DNA of 64,000 nucleotides from Setoptus koraiensis. Taxonomy: Eukaryota; Arthropoda. Below are positions 10,022 to 23,300 of this stretch, piece by piece. The notes under the pieces were generated by a model. The model saw only the letters and a list, made by a program, of their open reading frames with translations. It did no database searches and was not told the DNA's origin. The number at the start of each line of letters is the position of its first letter. The first letter of the stretch is position 1. The DNA is taken from assembly GCA_048013815.1 (NCBI GenBank), contig CM106586.1:22630001-22694000 (forward strand), written 5' to 3'. The translations under genes and the position numbers were made by a program.

Positions 10022-13000
10022 TTGTTGTTGCGCATGCGAACAACAGCGAAAGAACACAACGAAAGAAATTCCTTGAAAGAATGCTCGCTCCTCGTCGTCG
10101 CGGCTCAATGTCACTGTCCAACAATGACTGTTGCCATACTGATCGTACACAAGCGCACCAGTCACTGATGACCAGTGGTCAGTTTGTGTGCAACAACGGT
10201 GGCACAATGGCCAGTTGTGGCGATTATGCAACCCGAACCGGCCCGAACCTTGGGGCCGGCACACACACACAGCCCTACACATCGTATCGTCAGCGTATCG
10301 TAGCGTCTCGGATCATTCATCATTATGCATGCAAAATCCAACAAGTCCGAGAATAAATCCAGTTATCGCCGACGATATCTAGTTACAGACGATTACTCAT
10401 AGGCAGAGATATTCATGGCGCGGATATTTATGGGTGTCACTATTATTTACTCAACGCTCGCACGCTTGCATCTTTGCTTCGAAGCGGCTCCGAATCGAAT
10501 ACCCGACATATCGAATATGTCGAACATGCCGAATATATCAGATATATCAAATATATCAATTATATCGAGTGTATCGAGTGCATCAAATATGTATCAAATA
10601 GCAATTGTCCGGCGGCCAGACGGGCTCCATTTGAACCTGAATTGTCCGATAATCGCACTACGATTCTGACAATTTGGACACAAATTCTTGGCCATCCAAA
10701 TGTGCACCAAACAATGTGCCGAGCCAGCCCTGTGCCAGCTCGCACAGCGAACCAGTCGTCTCGGGCCCGATTATGTGGCGCAAAATGTGCTCATCACACA
10801 CTCGGCGGCACATTTTTAATCTGAGCCATCAATCATGGCGCGCAGATTACGGTCGGACATGATTAGCCGGCGTTGCATAATGCAAGTTGCATTGGCTGAA
10901 ATTGCATTGTTGTTATTTTTTTTGCTGTTAGCGAAAGCGCAAGTGATCCTAGCAACAGTGACAGGTTGCAAGCGGTCAGTGAGACGGACAAACAAACAAA
11001 CAAACAGTGTTGTTTGCTTGCATGTAGAATCAGGCGACATGCGAGCATTTCGGCCAGCGGTCAGTGGCCGCACTGCGCACAGATGGTAGGTGGCTGGTGA
11101 CGCAACACCAGAGATATCATCTTTGCACTGCAAAGTTTGCAGCTCGGGCCGGCCTTGCGGCTTTGTCGCCGTCTCTGTGTCTGCGTGCGTCGCCGTCTGG
11201 CCGGCCCGACGGCAGTCGGGCCAAATGAGACTGCCCGAGCGAAGCCCGACAAGCTCTCTGAGCGAACTTGTGTGTGGAGAACAGTTGGCTTGTTGCGGTT
11301 CGGAGCGGCCACTTGCTGCCGGTCGCCGTCCATAGCCGGCCGAGAGACGCGGGCAGTTGCGGCCGGTCGCTGCCCGTCGCCGCCTGCTGGCGCGGAATAA
11401 GAAGCCGCGAGAGATAATGCAACACTGACCACACATTAACCGTTGAGTGTAACGTCGGTCGGCAGCCGACTCGCCGAGTCGCTAATGACAACAGATGAAG
11501 CGCCGGCTACCGTTGGTCAGCGCGCAACAGAAGCTCTTTTGTTGTTGCGCCCGCGCGGGCAGCCAAAGAAGCCGCTCGAAGTCGGACAGTTGGCTTCTGC
11601 CGCAGAAGTTGTGCGCGTCCGCAATCGCAGTCGCACTCACGCTCGGACTCGCATTCGAATTCGCACTCGCGGAAGCCAACCGCCTCTCTGGTCACCAGAG
11701 TCCGGCGCGAAGACGGAGCACCGACAGAAGCGCCACACACTCGCTGGGAGCGGCTGTGTGGAAACGGAAGAGAGCGGCCATTGTAACCGCGAATCGCTCT
11801 CGCTTCTCGCCCGTCCTCCGTGTGTCACGTCTGCGGCTGCCGAGAGACGCGGGCGCCGCAACCGGCCGCCACTGGCCGCGACTGGCCGCAACCGGCTGCC
11901 GCTGCGGCAACCGCAGCGGACAAGCGGCGAGCAGCGACGGCCAACGAGCGGCGACAGCGCGTCGGCGTCGGCCGGCCGGTCCGCGACGGGCCTACCTGTT
12001 GCAGCTGGCGCATCTTCGGCTGGCTTGCGCTGTTGCGCGCCGGCACTGGTCGCTTCGAACGTCCGCTCGGCCGGTCGTTTCGAACGTTCGCTCGGCCCGT
12101 CGTTTCGCAGGGCTTCTGGTCGCCGGCTGTGGCGACCGGAGTCCGGCGTACAAAAGAAAAAAGAGCGATCGCAAGAGGCGCAAGGCCGCGTCGGGTTGCC
12201 CGGTGCGGGCGCAACGGCGGACGGGCGCCCTCGAAGAACAGACTCCGTTCATCAGAGAATGGAACGGGCGGCCGCGAGCCAGCGACAGATACAGCAGATA
12301 TAAACATAGCAGATAAAAACATGACAGAAATAACTTGACGAGCGCAAGATTTGAGCACAAGCGCAACGTGATTTGCATATAAGCGGCGCCGAATGGCGTT
12401 GCGTAACAGCCAATCATGATGCATAATCATATTTCACAATGCCCATGGCCGTTGTGACGTCTCGATTGTGGCCGACAATTGGCTTGATTGTGGCTGAGAT
12501 TTGCGAGCGTTGTGCAGCGCCAGCAAACAACAACGACAGCGACAAACGACGAGCGGGCGCCGGCGCCCGCCTCGTCTGGCCACTTCAACGGGCCGTCTGC
12601 AACGGTCGCCCGCAACCGGCGACAGGGCAACAGCCGACGCAACAATTGTGATGTTTGGTGTGGTTCGCGTTCGCGTTCGCGACTATTTATTTATAAACAA
12701 CAACAACAACAACAATATGTGATTTACTCAATTGTGTAACTCGCACAAACAACGCTCCTCGCTCGGCTAATATTGACCGAGTGACTGCCGGCCGACACTT
12801 GTTGCGACCATACCCATTCCCGCTGTCTCCCGTGCCGGCGCCAACCGCGGCTCCGTGCTCGGCCGGCCGGCCGCTTGTTGATGGTTTCTCACTGCTGGCG
12901 TCGGCCGGCCGGCAGCGGTCGCCGCGCTGATTAATTAGCAATTAGTGGCTGAAATTCAAGCCGCCATGCACACGCCAAATATCGCACATTCGGCCCGTAT

Positions 13001-16000
13001 CGCACATGTCGCGCCGCGCCGCTCGGGATTTGCGTCGCTCCGCGGGCACCGCCGCCGCTGTAATTGTATCTGTCTGTGTTTGTTTTTATCCGCGTCGCCG
13101 TTTATCACCGCATGCCTCCATTATCCGATACACACGCCAGACAATGCGTCTCGAGCGCGGCTCATGTTACCAATGCGACGCCAACGAGCGCCGCCAGCAA
13201 GTTGCTGCGCCCCCGCAATTCCGCTGTCCTGCCGGTTGTCCTGCCGGTTGTCCTGCCGGTTGTCCTGCTGCTCGCGGTCTTGCTGGCCGCCTGGCGGCCG
13301 GTGCTTGAATGTTGTTTCGCGCAGCCTCTCTTGAACACTCAACCAAACGCTCAATGGGCCCGGTTTGCTTACGATTGTCAGTGCGCGGCGGCCGCCGGGC
13401 CTCGCTCGCTCGCCGGCTCCGGCCCGCCGACGTGGCGCTGCTGTTCCGGCCCGCTGTGGCGCTGCTCCTGGGGGCCGCCTCTCCGGCGCCGCGGCCACAC
13501 GGGCCACTCGACGCTGGCCACGGACCGCTTCCGGCGCCTGTAGCCGCCGCCGCCGCCACCATAGCCGCCGCCCATTCCGCCGCCGCCGCCACCGTATCCG
13601 TGGCCCATGCCGCCCCCGAAGCCGCCCATGCAGGGCATCGGCATCATCATGATGGGCATCGGGTAGTGGCCGCCGCCGCCTCCTCCGCCACCGCCGTATC
13701 CACCGCCGCCGCCGCCGCCGTATCCGCCGCCACCGCCACCGTATCCTCCCATGCCGCTCATGATGATCATGTGTCCCTTGCCCTTGTCCTTCTTTTTGGC
13801 CTCGCTACTTCCGGTCGACAGCAGCAGCAGCAGCGCAACGGCGACGAGTGTAACTATTTTTGCGGCTTGTGTACAAGCCAGCAACAAGTGTCGCTGTCTT
13901 GTGATCGTTGTTGTTGTTGTTGCTGTTGTTGTTGTTGTTTTGCGGCGCGATTTCTCTGTCGTTTGTTGTCGTTGTTGGCCGCAAACAATGAACGGCAACA
14001 ACCGGCTCGCTCGCCGATGACTGAGGCGCTGATTGTTGCGTAACTTGTGGGCCGGATTGCGCGACCTATCGGACAAGTTGCTCATTTCGTCGGATAAAAT
14101 GTTCATTTCGTCGGATGAGTCGCTCGTTTTGTCGGATGAGTCATTCATTTTGTCGGTTGAATGGTGCAAGTTTGCGGGCCGGAGGCCGGCCGAAAGTGTC
14201 CGGCGATTCGGGTGCTGTCTCGCCTGGCGATTAACGCGCACAGCTGATTTGGTGGTGGCGAGCTTGGCGTTGTTATTCATATTCGGATATTTGCTGTAAT
14301 GTGTTCACTTGCGGTCGTGCCCGGCACTGGGCATCGCGATGGCTTGCGATTCTCGGTAAACTGGCGTTGTTGTGATTTTTCTGAATAGCGACGCTGTGAT
14401 TTCTCGTTCGATGTCTTGCCAACGCTCTTTGGCTGTTTGTGTCGCTCGTGATGGTTCGAATTGGCGATTAACGGCTTAAAATGTCAATCGCGTCGCCATT
14501 TATAGTCCAATTACGGGCTGAGCTGGTGGGCGCCAGTGCGTCGCAGTGGCGAGCCATCAATTTTTTAATTACTTGTGCACATTTGCAACTAGAGGCGCTC
14601 TTGTCATTAGTGGACCATTTTTAATTAGGCACTTGCCGCCAGAGCTCGGCCTGGCGCTGGCTCCGCCTCGGCCCATTCGACAGCGACGCCGACAAGTGGC
14701 CGCCAGTGATTTTGTGGCGAGCCAGCGGTTTTCGCCAAGTTGTTGTTGTTGTGACGCCGAGAGTCTAGACGCAATTCATTAGCGGTCTCATTAGCGATGC
14801 ACATTCACAGGATTAGCGCCGTTTGGAGCGCCGTTTTGGCCGAGTTTTAACCGATTTTGCGAGATTAGTGCGCCGAGCGGGCGCGATTAAGACGACCAAC
14901 TGAACAATGAATTGATTGGACAGGTGAGACAACGAGGAAAAGTAAAACTAATAAAGCGCTTCTCTTCTCTTTTCTCTTCTCTTCTCGCCCACCGCATCCA
15001 CCTTCGCCAATGGCGACCGTACTGGCAATTGTAATTACAATCGGACGGCCACCGATAATCGCCGCTGATAAATTTATATAATAACTGTGACTGGCCAATG
15101 CAAAAACTAATCAACGGCGCCATATTTGCCACAATTGCCGTATTTGCCATACTCGCAACCGTGTGCGAATTTGATGAATTGCGCAACTTTATCGCACAAC
15201 CGCCGCCTCGGACAACAACGTCGGCTGGATGCTCAAAAATGGATTGTTATTGTTGCGGTTGCCATTGTTGTTGCCTACTCTGCGCCAACTGCCGTCGCAA
15301 CAACCTAACGTCGGCAACAACCGTCGCAACAACCGACCGACGCCGCCAACAACCGTCGCAACAACAATGATCTGATTTAATTTTTAATTTGCGCACAACC
15401 ACATCGACACGCCAACCACATCGACACGCCAACAACATCGACAACAACACAACAACAGTACGGCAACACTGCCCTACATCAGGCCGCCTGGAAGGGCTTC
15501 AGCCAGACCGTGCAGGTATTATGCAGATACAGGGCCAACACTTCCATCAAGAACAAGGTAAGTCGAGCTTTTGTTTCGCCGGCTTCGGCCAGCTTGGGCC
15601 GGCTTCGGCGAGCTCGCCATGGCCGACAAACCAAAGTGGAGAGATATGAATTATTGTTGCTTTGACGCTTGTTGTAATTATCTGGCCGCTTATTAGCTTA
15701 CTTACTGGCTTGCTAACAATGAGCTAACAGCAACAACCGCGACCAGCGCCAACGACACCGACGGCGCCAACAACAGCGACAGCAACAGCAACAGCGACAA
15801 CAACAGCGACAACAACACTTTCGAACGCTGTAATTGCCGTAATTATTACGCGAATGCGCTCTCATTATTATTATTACCGTTATTATTATTACTATGCCTA
15901 GACGCTCGCCGATGAGACCGCTTGCGTTGCGTTACGTAACTTACGTTGCCGTTTGCCAATTATCACGCACCCGCCGCGGCCGGCTAATTGGCCCGACACA

Positions 16001-17275
16001 ACCAGACCAGACACTTGTTGTTGGCGCGGTTGTTGGCGCGGTTGTTGGCGCGGTTGTTGGCTCGGTTGTTGCTCTTGGTGGCTTACCGTCCATCAATCGG
16101 CGGCTCGACTCCGGCAACGGCCGCCAGTCGGAAACGCTCGCTAGCTCGCTCGCTACATTATTAATTCGCCGATAATCAACCTGCAACATGTATACTGTTT
16201 TGCATCAATGAGCGCCACCATCGCACTGCGGCCGCCGGCCGCATATTTGGCGCTGCCAGTCTCGTTGCGCAACCGGCACCGCCAAACCGGTGTCGGTGGC
16301 CGCTCTCAGGTTGCGGCTTGCGGCTTGCAGAATGTCGGTTGCCGGTTGCGTAATCAGTCGAGGGAGTCGTTGACGTTTGTTTTTGGTCACGACATTGTTA
16401 TTGTTCCGTCGTCTAACTGACAGCGCTCAGCTGTTGCTGCTCTAGCCGTTGCGTCATCTTATTTGCGAATAATATTCGCATAATAATATTCTCAGAATAA
16501 TATTCTGAGTGTGTGTCAAGAGCGCAGTTGCTCGGCAAGCAAACAACCGACAACAAACATGAAACAATGAGCCAGAGAGGCGCCAACAAACGAACACAGG
16601 TAACCACAGGTAAAGGACAACAACAGGTGAGCTTCGCATTGCTCAGGTAACAGGTAGCGAGTAGCGGTGAGTAGCGGGCGAAAGGAGAGCACAGCTTGGG
16701 GTGGCGCATGGCGCCGATGCTGATGTCGATTTGCATTCGGCATTCGGCGTTCGGCGTTCGGCGTTCGGCGGATTGCGTCACTGCATCATGCTGCCGCTGT
16801 CACTGTGATCGCTGTATGGTCATTGTATGGTGATATGGCGATTACACGATATTGTTTATACGCATTGAGACGCACTGTCGGGTATCCCGCTCGCCGTTAT
16901 TCCCGTCATATACCGTTATAGCGCGCCGTTAATCGAGTTGCTCGAGTCGCCTAATAGAATAGACGCAAGCACCGTTATGTGCGATGCCGAATTACGCAAT
17001 ACCGTTATGCAATGAGCGTGCGGTGCGACGCCATCTGATTTGGCGATCCGATCTCGTCCACCAGCTCCGTTGTTATAATTGCAACAACCGCAATCACTGC
17101 AGTGGCGCAATCACTGCGGTGACGCAATCACTGGCAGCAGTATTTTAGTTGATTCTGGCCAGCGAACGATGATGCCGATGATGACGCAATATGGCCGAAA
17201 TTGGCATGCATTGCGTCATCATCATCATCATCATCATCATCATCGTCATCATCGTCGTCATCGTCATCATCGTCG

Positions 17276-17312
<37 letters not shown>

Positions 17313-20300
17313 TTATTCAGTTATCATCCGGCGTTCACAATTGTGGGTCGTATTCAGTGCATTATGGGCGCATTTTGAGTGATGTATGAGCGCGTCGGTG
17401 GCTTGCAGCGGCAGCCTGGCACTTGTTACATTTGTTGCGCCCATCATCAGCCGGCCCCCTCTGGCCAGCGCTCGATGTGGACGGCACGCCAACAGGTGCT
17501 TTTGTTTTTATCCGTTCGCTCTCGGCCGCGAGTCTCGGCCGCGAGTCTCGGCAGCAAGTGAAGCCAACTCGCTCGCCAACTGGCCACGGCCAATGGTAGC
17601 GCTCGTCGAATGACCGGTGCGGCGGTGCGGCCGTCGCCGTGGTTTCGTCATGTCATCATTGTGTTGGCTGTTGCGTCGTATGATCGTATTATGAATTACG
17701 TAAGTGTTGCATCGCATAATCGCACAACAACAACAACAACAACAACAGCAACAACAACAACAACAACAACAGCAACAGCAACGACAACAGCAACAACAAC
17801 AACAACAACAGTGTGCATGACGCAACACACTGTTGTGGTGCTGATAGGCCAGAAATGATCATGATGATGATAATGCTCATCATCATGATCACTTATTGCA
17901 TCAGACAAACTTGCCCAGCTCGCCCGATACTCGAGCAGCTCGCCTAATAACCGATCGGCGATTGTTGTTGCACTGCTTACATAATGCACTTATTTGCATA
18001 TTACACACACACACACACAAATGTATATATATACATTACATAATTATTATGTGGTAGCCGGCGCCTGCACCCATTGCTGCCTGCTCATTGAATCGATGCC
18101 ATTGATCGAGCCCAACAAACAGCCAGCCAGCCAGCCGATTTTGGCGCTTTTGTCGGGCCGGCCGGCCGGCCGGAGAAACGAACAAAATTGTTCTTGTCCG
18201 GCCAAATTGCCGGCCTACCCGCGCGATGACCACTGATGCGCGCCCAACCAACTAGAGAAACAATCAGCTCATTCAGTCCGATCCGGTCTCGATCCCGTCT
18301 CGCACTGTCTAACGCTGTCTCGCGCTGTCTGATGCTGCCTTTTGCTGTCCGGCATGGCAGACCGGATTGTTTGCGCGCACCGCAGCTCATTGCAACTCGC
18401 CGGCCCGGCACATCCGATCGCGCTTGTGTCCGCGGCTCCATCCGGCAGCCGGTCGTGATGCGCGCATCCTCTATCCTGTGCGCCTCCGCTGTTCGCTCGT
18501 TTCTTAGACTCACTTGTGCGCCCGATTCTCAGCCTCACTTCTGCGCTCGATTCTTAGCCTCACCTGTGCGCCCGATTCTTCGCTCCGCTCCGCGTAGCGG
18601 ATAGCGGACAACGGATAATGTGCAACGGGTAATGTGTACCGGACAAGTTGCGCATATCGGCTCGCCGGCCGGCCCGAGAGTCTCCGGCTGACAGCCAATT
18701 GTAGCGAGTCCAATTGTGAGCGAGATGCAGCAACAGTGCGCAATAAGCCGGATAATCAACACACTGATTTGCAATTTGCGCTGCTCTCATATTATCTCAT
18801 TGGCCGACCGGCAAGCGGTCAACGTATCAACGACCGGCAATCGGCCCGTTCCCGTCCGACCGAAACTCGCTGCGGCTCGATTGCGTTGGGTGCGGCGACC
18901 GGTCGAGCCGACCACTCGGTTCGTTCGAGTCGCAGTTGCATCGCTCGACTGGAACTCGACTGGAAGTGGCCAGAGATTTCGAAGCTTCGAAGGCTTCAAA
19001 TCGAAGCGTTCGTTTTGAGCTGTGCAGCCCGTCGTGCTGCGCATACGGCGATAATACTTCAGTTAATTGATACGATAATAACAGTTGATTGATACAGCGA
19101 CAAGCGCCGGTCATAACCGATCGGCCAGAAATCGGCCACAACGGCAACATTATGAGGGGAGCGCAACTGATCACTGATATCACCATTAGCGCACCATCAG
19201 GTATTACCAATACCGTATTATCGATGCGCGCGCATGTGGCCGGAAACACAGGTGACACTCGATTGTGGCTGCGGGCAAACTAGCTGTCAGTTATGCGACT
19301 AATAATAGTTATATAACTGATAATAGTTACATAACTTGTTATAGTTACATAACATGTAAAAGTTTGTCGCAAGCGGCCCTTGGCCATGCCAGTTGTTTGC
19401 GACTGTGCGTTATAAAAAACAAATTTGTGCGCCAAATCTCTCTTGGCGCACAAATTGTGAGTCACAATTGTCAGCGTCACGTTTATTATACGTAAACGGC
19501 CCATTATTGCGTAACCATATTGACCGTTACGCCGGTCAATATTCATATACAATGCGGTTGCGTAATCGTGTGGCTGCTGCCGGACATTGCGCAATCGCGA
19601 CTGACGGCACTGACACAGCGAGCGTCTGTCGGTTAGTCGCTGTTTTTGCCGTAACTGCCATATACAATATTGTGACTGGCCACCTAGTGGCCGACTTGCT
19701 GCACCAAGCTGCGGCAATGTTGAAGTGGCTCATCTCATTATGAGATTCAATCTCATATCACACCAAGTGTTGCAATCAACACAAGCTTGCAATTAAAACG
19801 CAACAATCGTTACGTCACAATCTGTGTGACTCGTTGTTGTTGTATTGGCAACCATAGCAACCAATGATGATGCCAGACACTTGTTGCTTGTTGATGACGC
19901 TTGTTACAATCGTCATTCGGGCGCCAATCGAGCTGCACATCGAGCCGCCAATTTACAGCCACTGCCGCCAGTCGGCCGAACCGAGCCAACGAGACGGCAG
20001 GTGTAAAATGAGCTGGAAATTGTGAGCCAAAAATCACAACAATCCAGCCAGCAATGATGCCATTAACATGTATGCCTCTATTACCTGTGCAAAGTCGCCA
20101 GCTCTGGCGCGACGATGCGCCCAGATAGACGAAATGGTCACCGATTGAGCGTCTCAATTTGAGCGTCTCAATCGGTTTGATTGACTGCATTTCGCAATGC
20201 GAAGGCATTATCATTATTATGTAATCACATTTTGTTGCCGCTGCCGCTGCCTCACTCACGCTTGTGTAGCGCCACTGTCTTAATCGGGTAACATGATCGG

Positions 20301-23300
20301 GCACACACTTGTTGCATGCCGTTGCCGCCATAATAATCAAATTATTGAGACTCCGCAATAACGAGCTAATAGCATGCGTTTGTTGGAGCGACACCCGAAA
20401 CTGACCCATGTCTCGCGTATTGTTGCCACTCGCCGGTCGCCTGGTGAGAAAATGCCCCCCGAGAAGAGCCCGCTGAGAAATACCCACTGACAAAATGACC
20501 CCCGAGAAAATACCTACTGACAAAGTGTCCACCGAGAAAACACCCAAACTGCACAGGGTGGTGCACCAAGAATGAACGAAGGCTGCGCCCGGCGCAATGT
20601 CGGTGTTGCGCTGCTCATTTTCGGCCACCCAGTACTGGCTGGACCATCGTGAATATCAACCGTGAATATCGAGTCGCTTGTCTGATATTCACGGTTGACT
20701 TTGCTCGCTGCGTGCTTGTGCAATCGACGCCAATCAAACCAAATTAATTGGTCAAACTGAATTAATTAGGCGGTTTGAATGTGGCCCAATATTCAGGTGT
20801 ATATATATTGTTTATTAATTTGTATAATTTGTATTTCTCAAGTACAAAATACAGTGTAATAGCATAGGCATATTCAATAGGCATAATCAATGATGCGGCC
20901 AATAATTGTTTGCGCGCCGTCAATTAGAAAAATCTGAATCATATGTAAAGGATACTTGCGAGGTTTGCTGTGAATATTCATATATATGTTTGTTGGTCAC
21001 AAATCATTTGTGACAAATCATTTGTGACAAATGTGTGCGTCTGTCCTATCTCTTTGGTCTGGTAGCATATTACGTAATACTGACATTACATAATAATTAT
21101 GATAATAATTACATAATGATTATGAATTATGAATAAGGCGGCCCCGCGTATCTCGTATCGGGCCTATTCAGTGGCGCGCCAGGTGAATATCATTAGCTGC
21201 TTGCCGCCAATCTCAGTGATGGTCTCAATTAGTCAATTGGTTTTGTGAGCCTCTGTGTGAATATACACTGGCCAGCAAGCCCCACAAGCGCCAGCGCGTG
21301 CACCAACTCGTGCCAACCGGCGAGCTGCACGTGTCATTGGCCGGCATTGGCTTCGTTTGTGTGTGGTTGTCACTGATGTGTCCAACTAGTGCCACGTGTC
21401 AGCACGTCAGCGGCCCCTGTTGGGCTGTCTGTTCTCGGCGTTGCTGTTGTTGTTGTTGTGGCTGTTGTGACTGTTGTTGTTGTTGTTGTGGCTGCTGCTG
21501 CTGGACTGAGCTTGCTGCTGCTTCTTTTGCTTCTGTTGCTTCCTTTTCTTGTTGTTTGAGTGATTCTTCTTGTTCTTCTTGTTGTTGTGGCCGTTGTTGG
21601 TGCCACTGTGTGCATGGGCAGCGCCAATTGTCGAGTTGGTGGCCACAGGCAGCGCGCTCGTCGTCGTCGCCAGCGAGATTGACGCCGGACCGGAAGTTGT
21701 CGTGGGCGCAAAAGTGGCCGGCGCGCTAACCACGGGCGCCGGCGTCGCACTGGCCGCCAGGCGTCTCTGCGGGCTCACCTGGCTTCTGAATTCGCCGAAC
21801 ACGTTGCCGGGCGGATCGTAATTGCACACCAGATACACTCCTTTGCCCCGTTTGCTGAAACCCCTAGCGCAACCAATTTTGGTTGAGTCCTTCCACACCA
21901 ACTGGGTGAAGTGGCCAATTTCCGAATTAAAACTGGGATTTGTCCAGTCGTACAGGCTGATCTCGTCGTACCACATCTTCATGAGGTCGGCGCACGAGGT
22001 GCCCTTAAACGAGGAAAAGGCCAGATTTTCGCCGTACGGCGAGTTGAGCGGATGCGCAAAGTGGTCAGTGTCGGCCAGTTCCTTGGCGCGTTTGCGCGCG
22101 TACCGCATCACCTGTCGCATCACGATTGAGTCAGATTATTATCAGTTAATTAATTGATTAATTAATTATCAGTCAGCTGATTGACCGATTTCAAAGATTG
22201 GCCGATTGGCCAATATTTGAAATAGTGAGATTATTTTGAATGTTGCGCCACTCGGCGAGGCTCACCTTTTTGCTGGACTTGAGCGGGGCCGCGCCGTGCA
22301 CCGCGCGGTACTTGTCGTGGGTCTGCAGGCAATCCTTGACGAAGGCGCCGTAGCTCTGGTAGCCCTGGTCGCCGTTGGCCGCGTTGTAGTTGTTGTTGTT
22401 GTTCTTCTTGTTGTTTGCGACGGCCCGGTTGTTGCGCGCCGCTCGGGCCTCCTCCTCGGGCTCGGTCGCGTGCTCCGCGTCGTCGTGGTCCGGGTCGCCG
22501 GTGGGGTCCGCCGCCGGGCTCTGAGTGGTGGCGGGCGCGGCCGACACGGCCGTCTGGGCCGGTTGCGCGCTCGATTGTGCCACGAATTGGCCGAAGCCGG
22601 CCGGGCCGAGCGCGGGAGCCGCGCCGAAGCTCGGTTGCGGTAGTTGCGGTTGCGGTAGTTGCGGTTGCGGCTGTAGTTGCAGCGGCTGTTGAAGAGGCTG
22701 CTGCGGTTGCTGCCTCTGGTTGCGGCCCGTCCAAATGGCCGCCCAGCCGGGACTGGGCGTGAATCGGGTGGTCTGATTGGCGAGGGGCAACTGCGAGAAG
22801 TCATTCGAAAAATAATGGAACGGCGTCTGGAAGGTCTGGCTCGTGTGGCGCGTCTGTATCACCTGTTGCTGGCCGCGGGCCGCCTGCGACAGGTAGCAGG
22901 CGGCGGTCAGCAGCAGTAGCGGTGCGGGCAGCATGGCGACGGGTTCGGGTGTTCGGGTGGCTCGGGCGTGTCAAGTGGCTGCTGGCCGATTGCTGTTGTC
23001 GGTGTTGCGCGGCGAAGCGAAATTCAATTTTACGACAATTTTATTTCGCTTTAATATTAATTTAATTTCAATTTTATGTGGTGCGATATGTCGTTAAAAT
23101 GCTGCCAATCTGCTAAAGCAATAATCCGCTCTCCAAAGGGCTCTGACGGGCTCTGACGGGCTCTGATGGGGGGCGAGACGGAGAGGCTCGGTAGTGGTAA
23201 TTGTGTGATATTTTTGGATATGTTGTTGTGATGAAAAGTGCGTGATTTACTGTGTGTTGGGCTGCTGTGCAGTATCAAATTGCGACCAACAAACTGATCC

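Larger units (their letters stand above)
4877..15458 (+). other. ANKRD6-like intron 1 (about 10.6 kb)
   Basis: Starts gtaagt and ends in a CA-rich stretch aacaacag without a pyrimidine tract. It is GC- and CpG-rich with many short tandem repeats, CAA/CAG and CTG/TTG microsatellites, and clusters of CTCACCTG. Large blocks at about 7.0-7.9, 8.8-9.4 and 11.4-12.3 kb are open in several frames because stops are rare, but show no protein-like features. A glycine-rich gene lies antisense at about 13.4-14.3 kb. Apart from that and the listed repeats I see no gene. Confidence 0.7.

Noticed and set aside
9791-10282. Poly-Leu / poly-Gln reading frames
   Set aside because: They come from the (gttgct)n microsatellite and lack any other protein feature.
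11443-12338. Three overlapping + strand frames of 170-286 codons and long - strand frames
   Set aside because: All frames are open together over CpG-rich sequence, with no recognisable motif. Composition artefact.
15098-15370. Frame starting MQKLINGAIFATIAVFAILA followed by a Cys-rich stretch, looking like a small secreted peptide
   Set aside because: Cys codons come from TTG/TGT repeat sequence and the end from CAA repeats. It sits right before exon 2 in intron 1 and has no conserved spacing. Kept out, though a transcript check would settle it.
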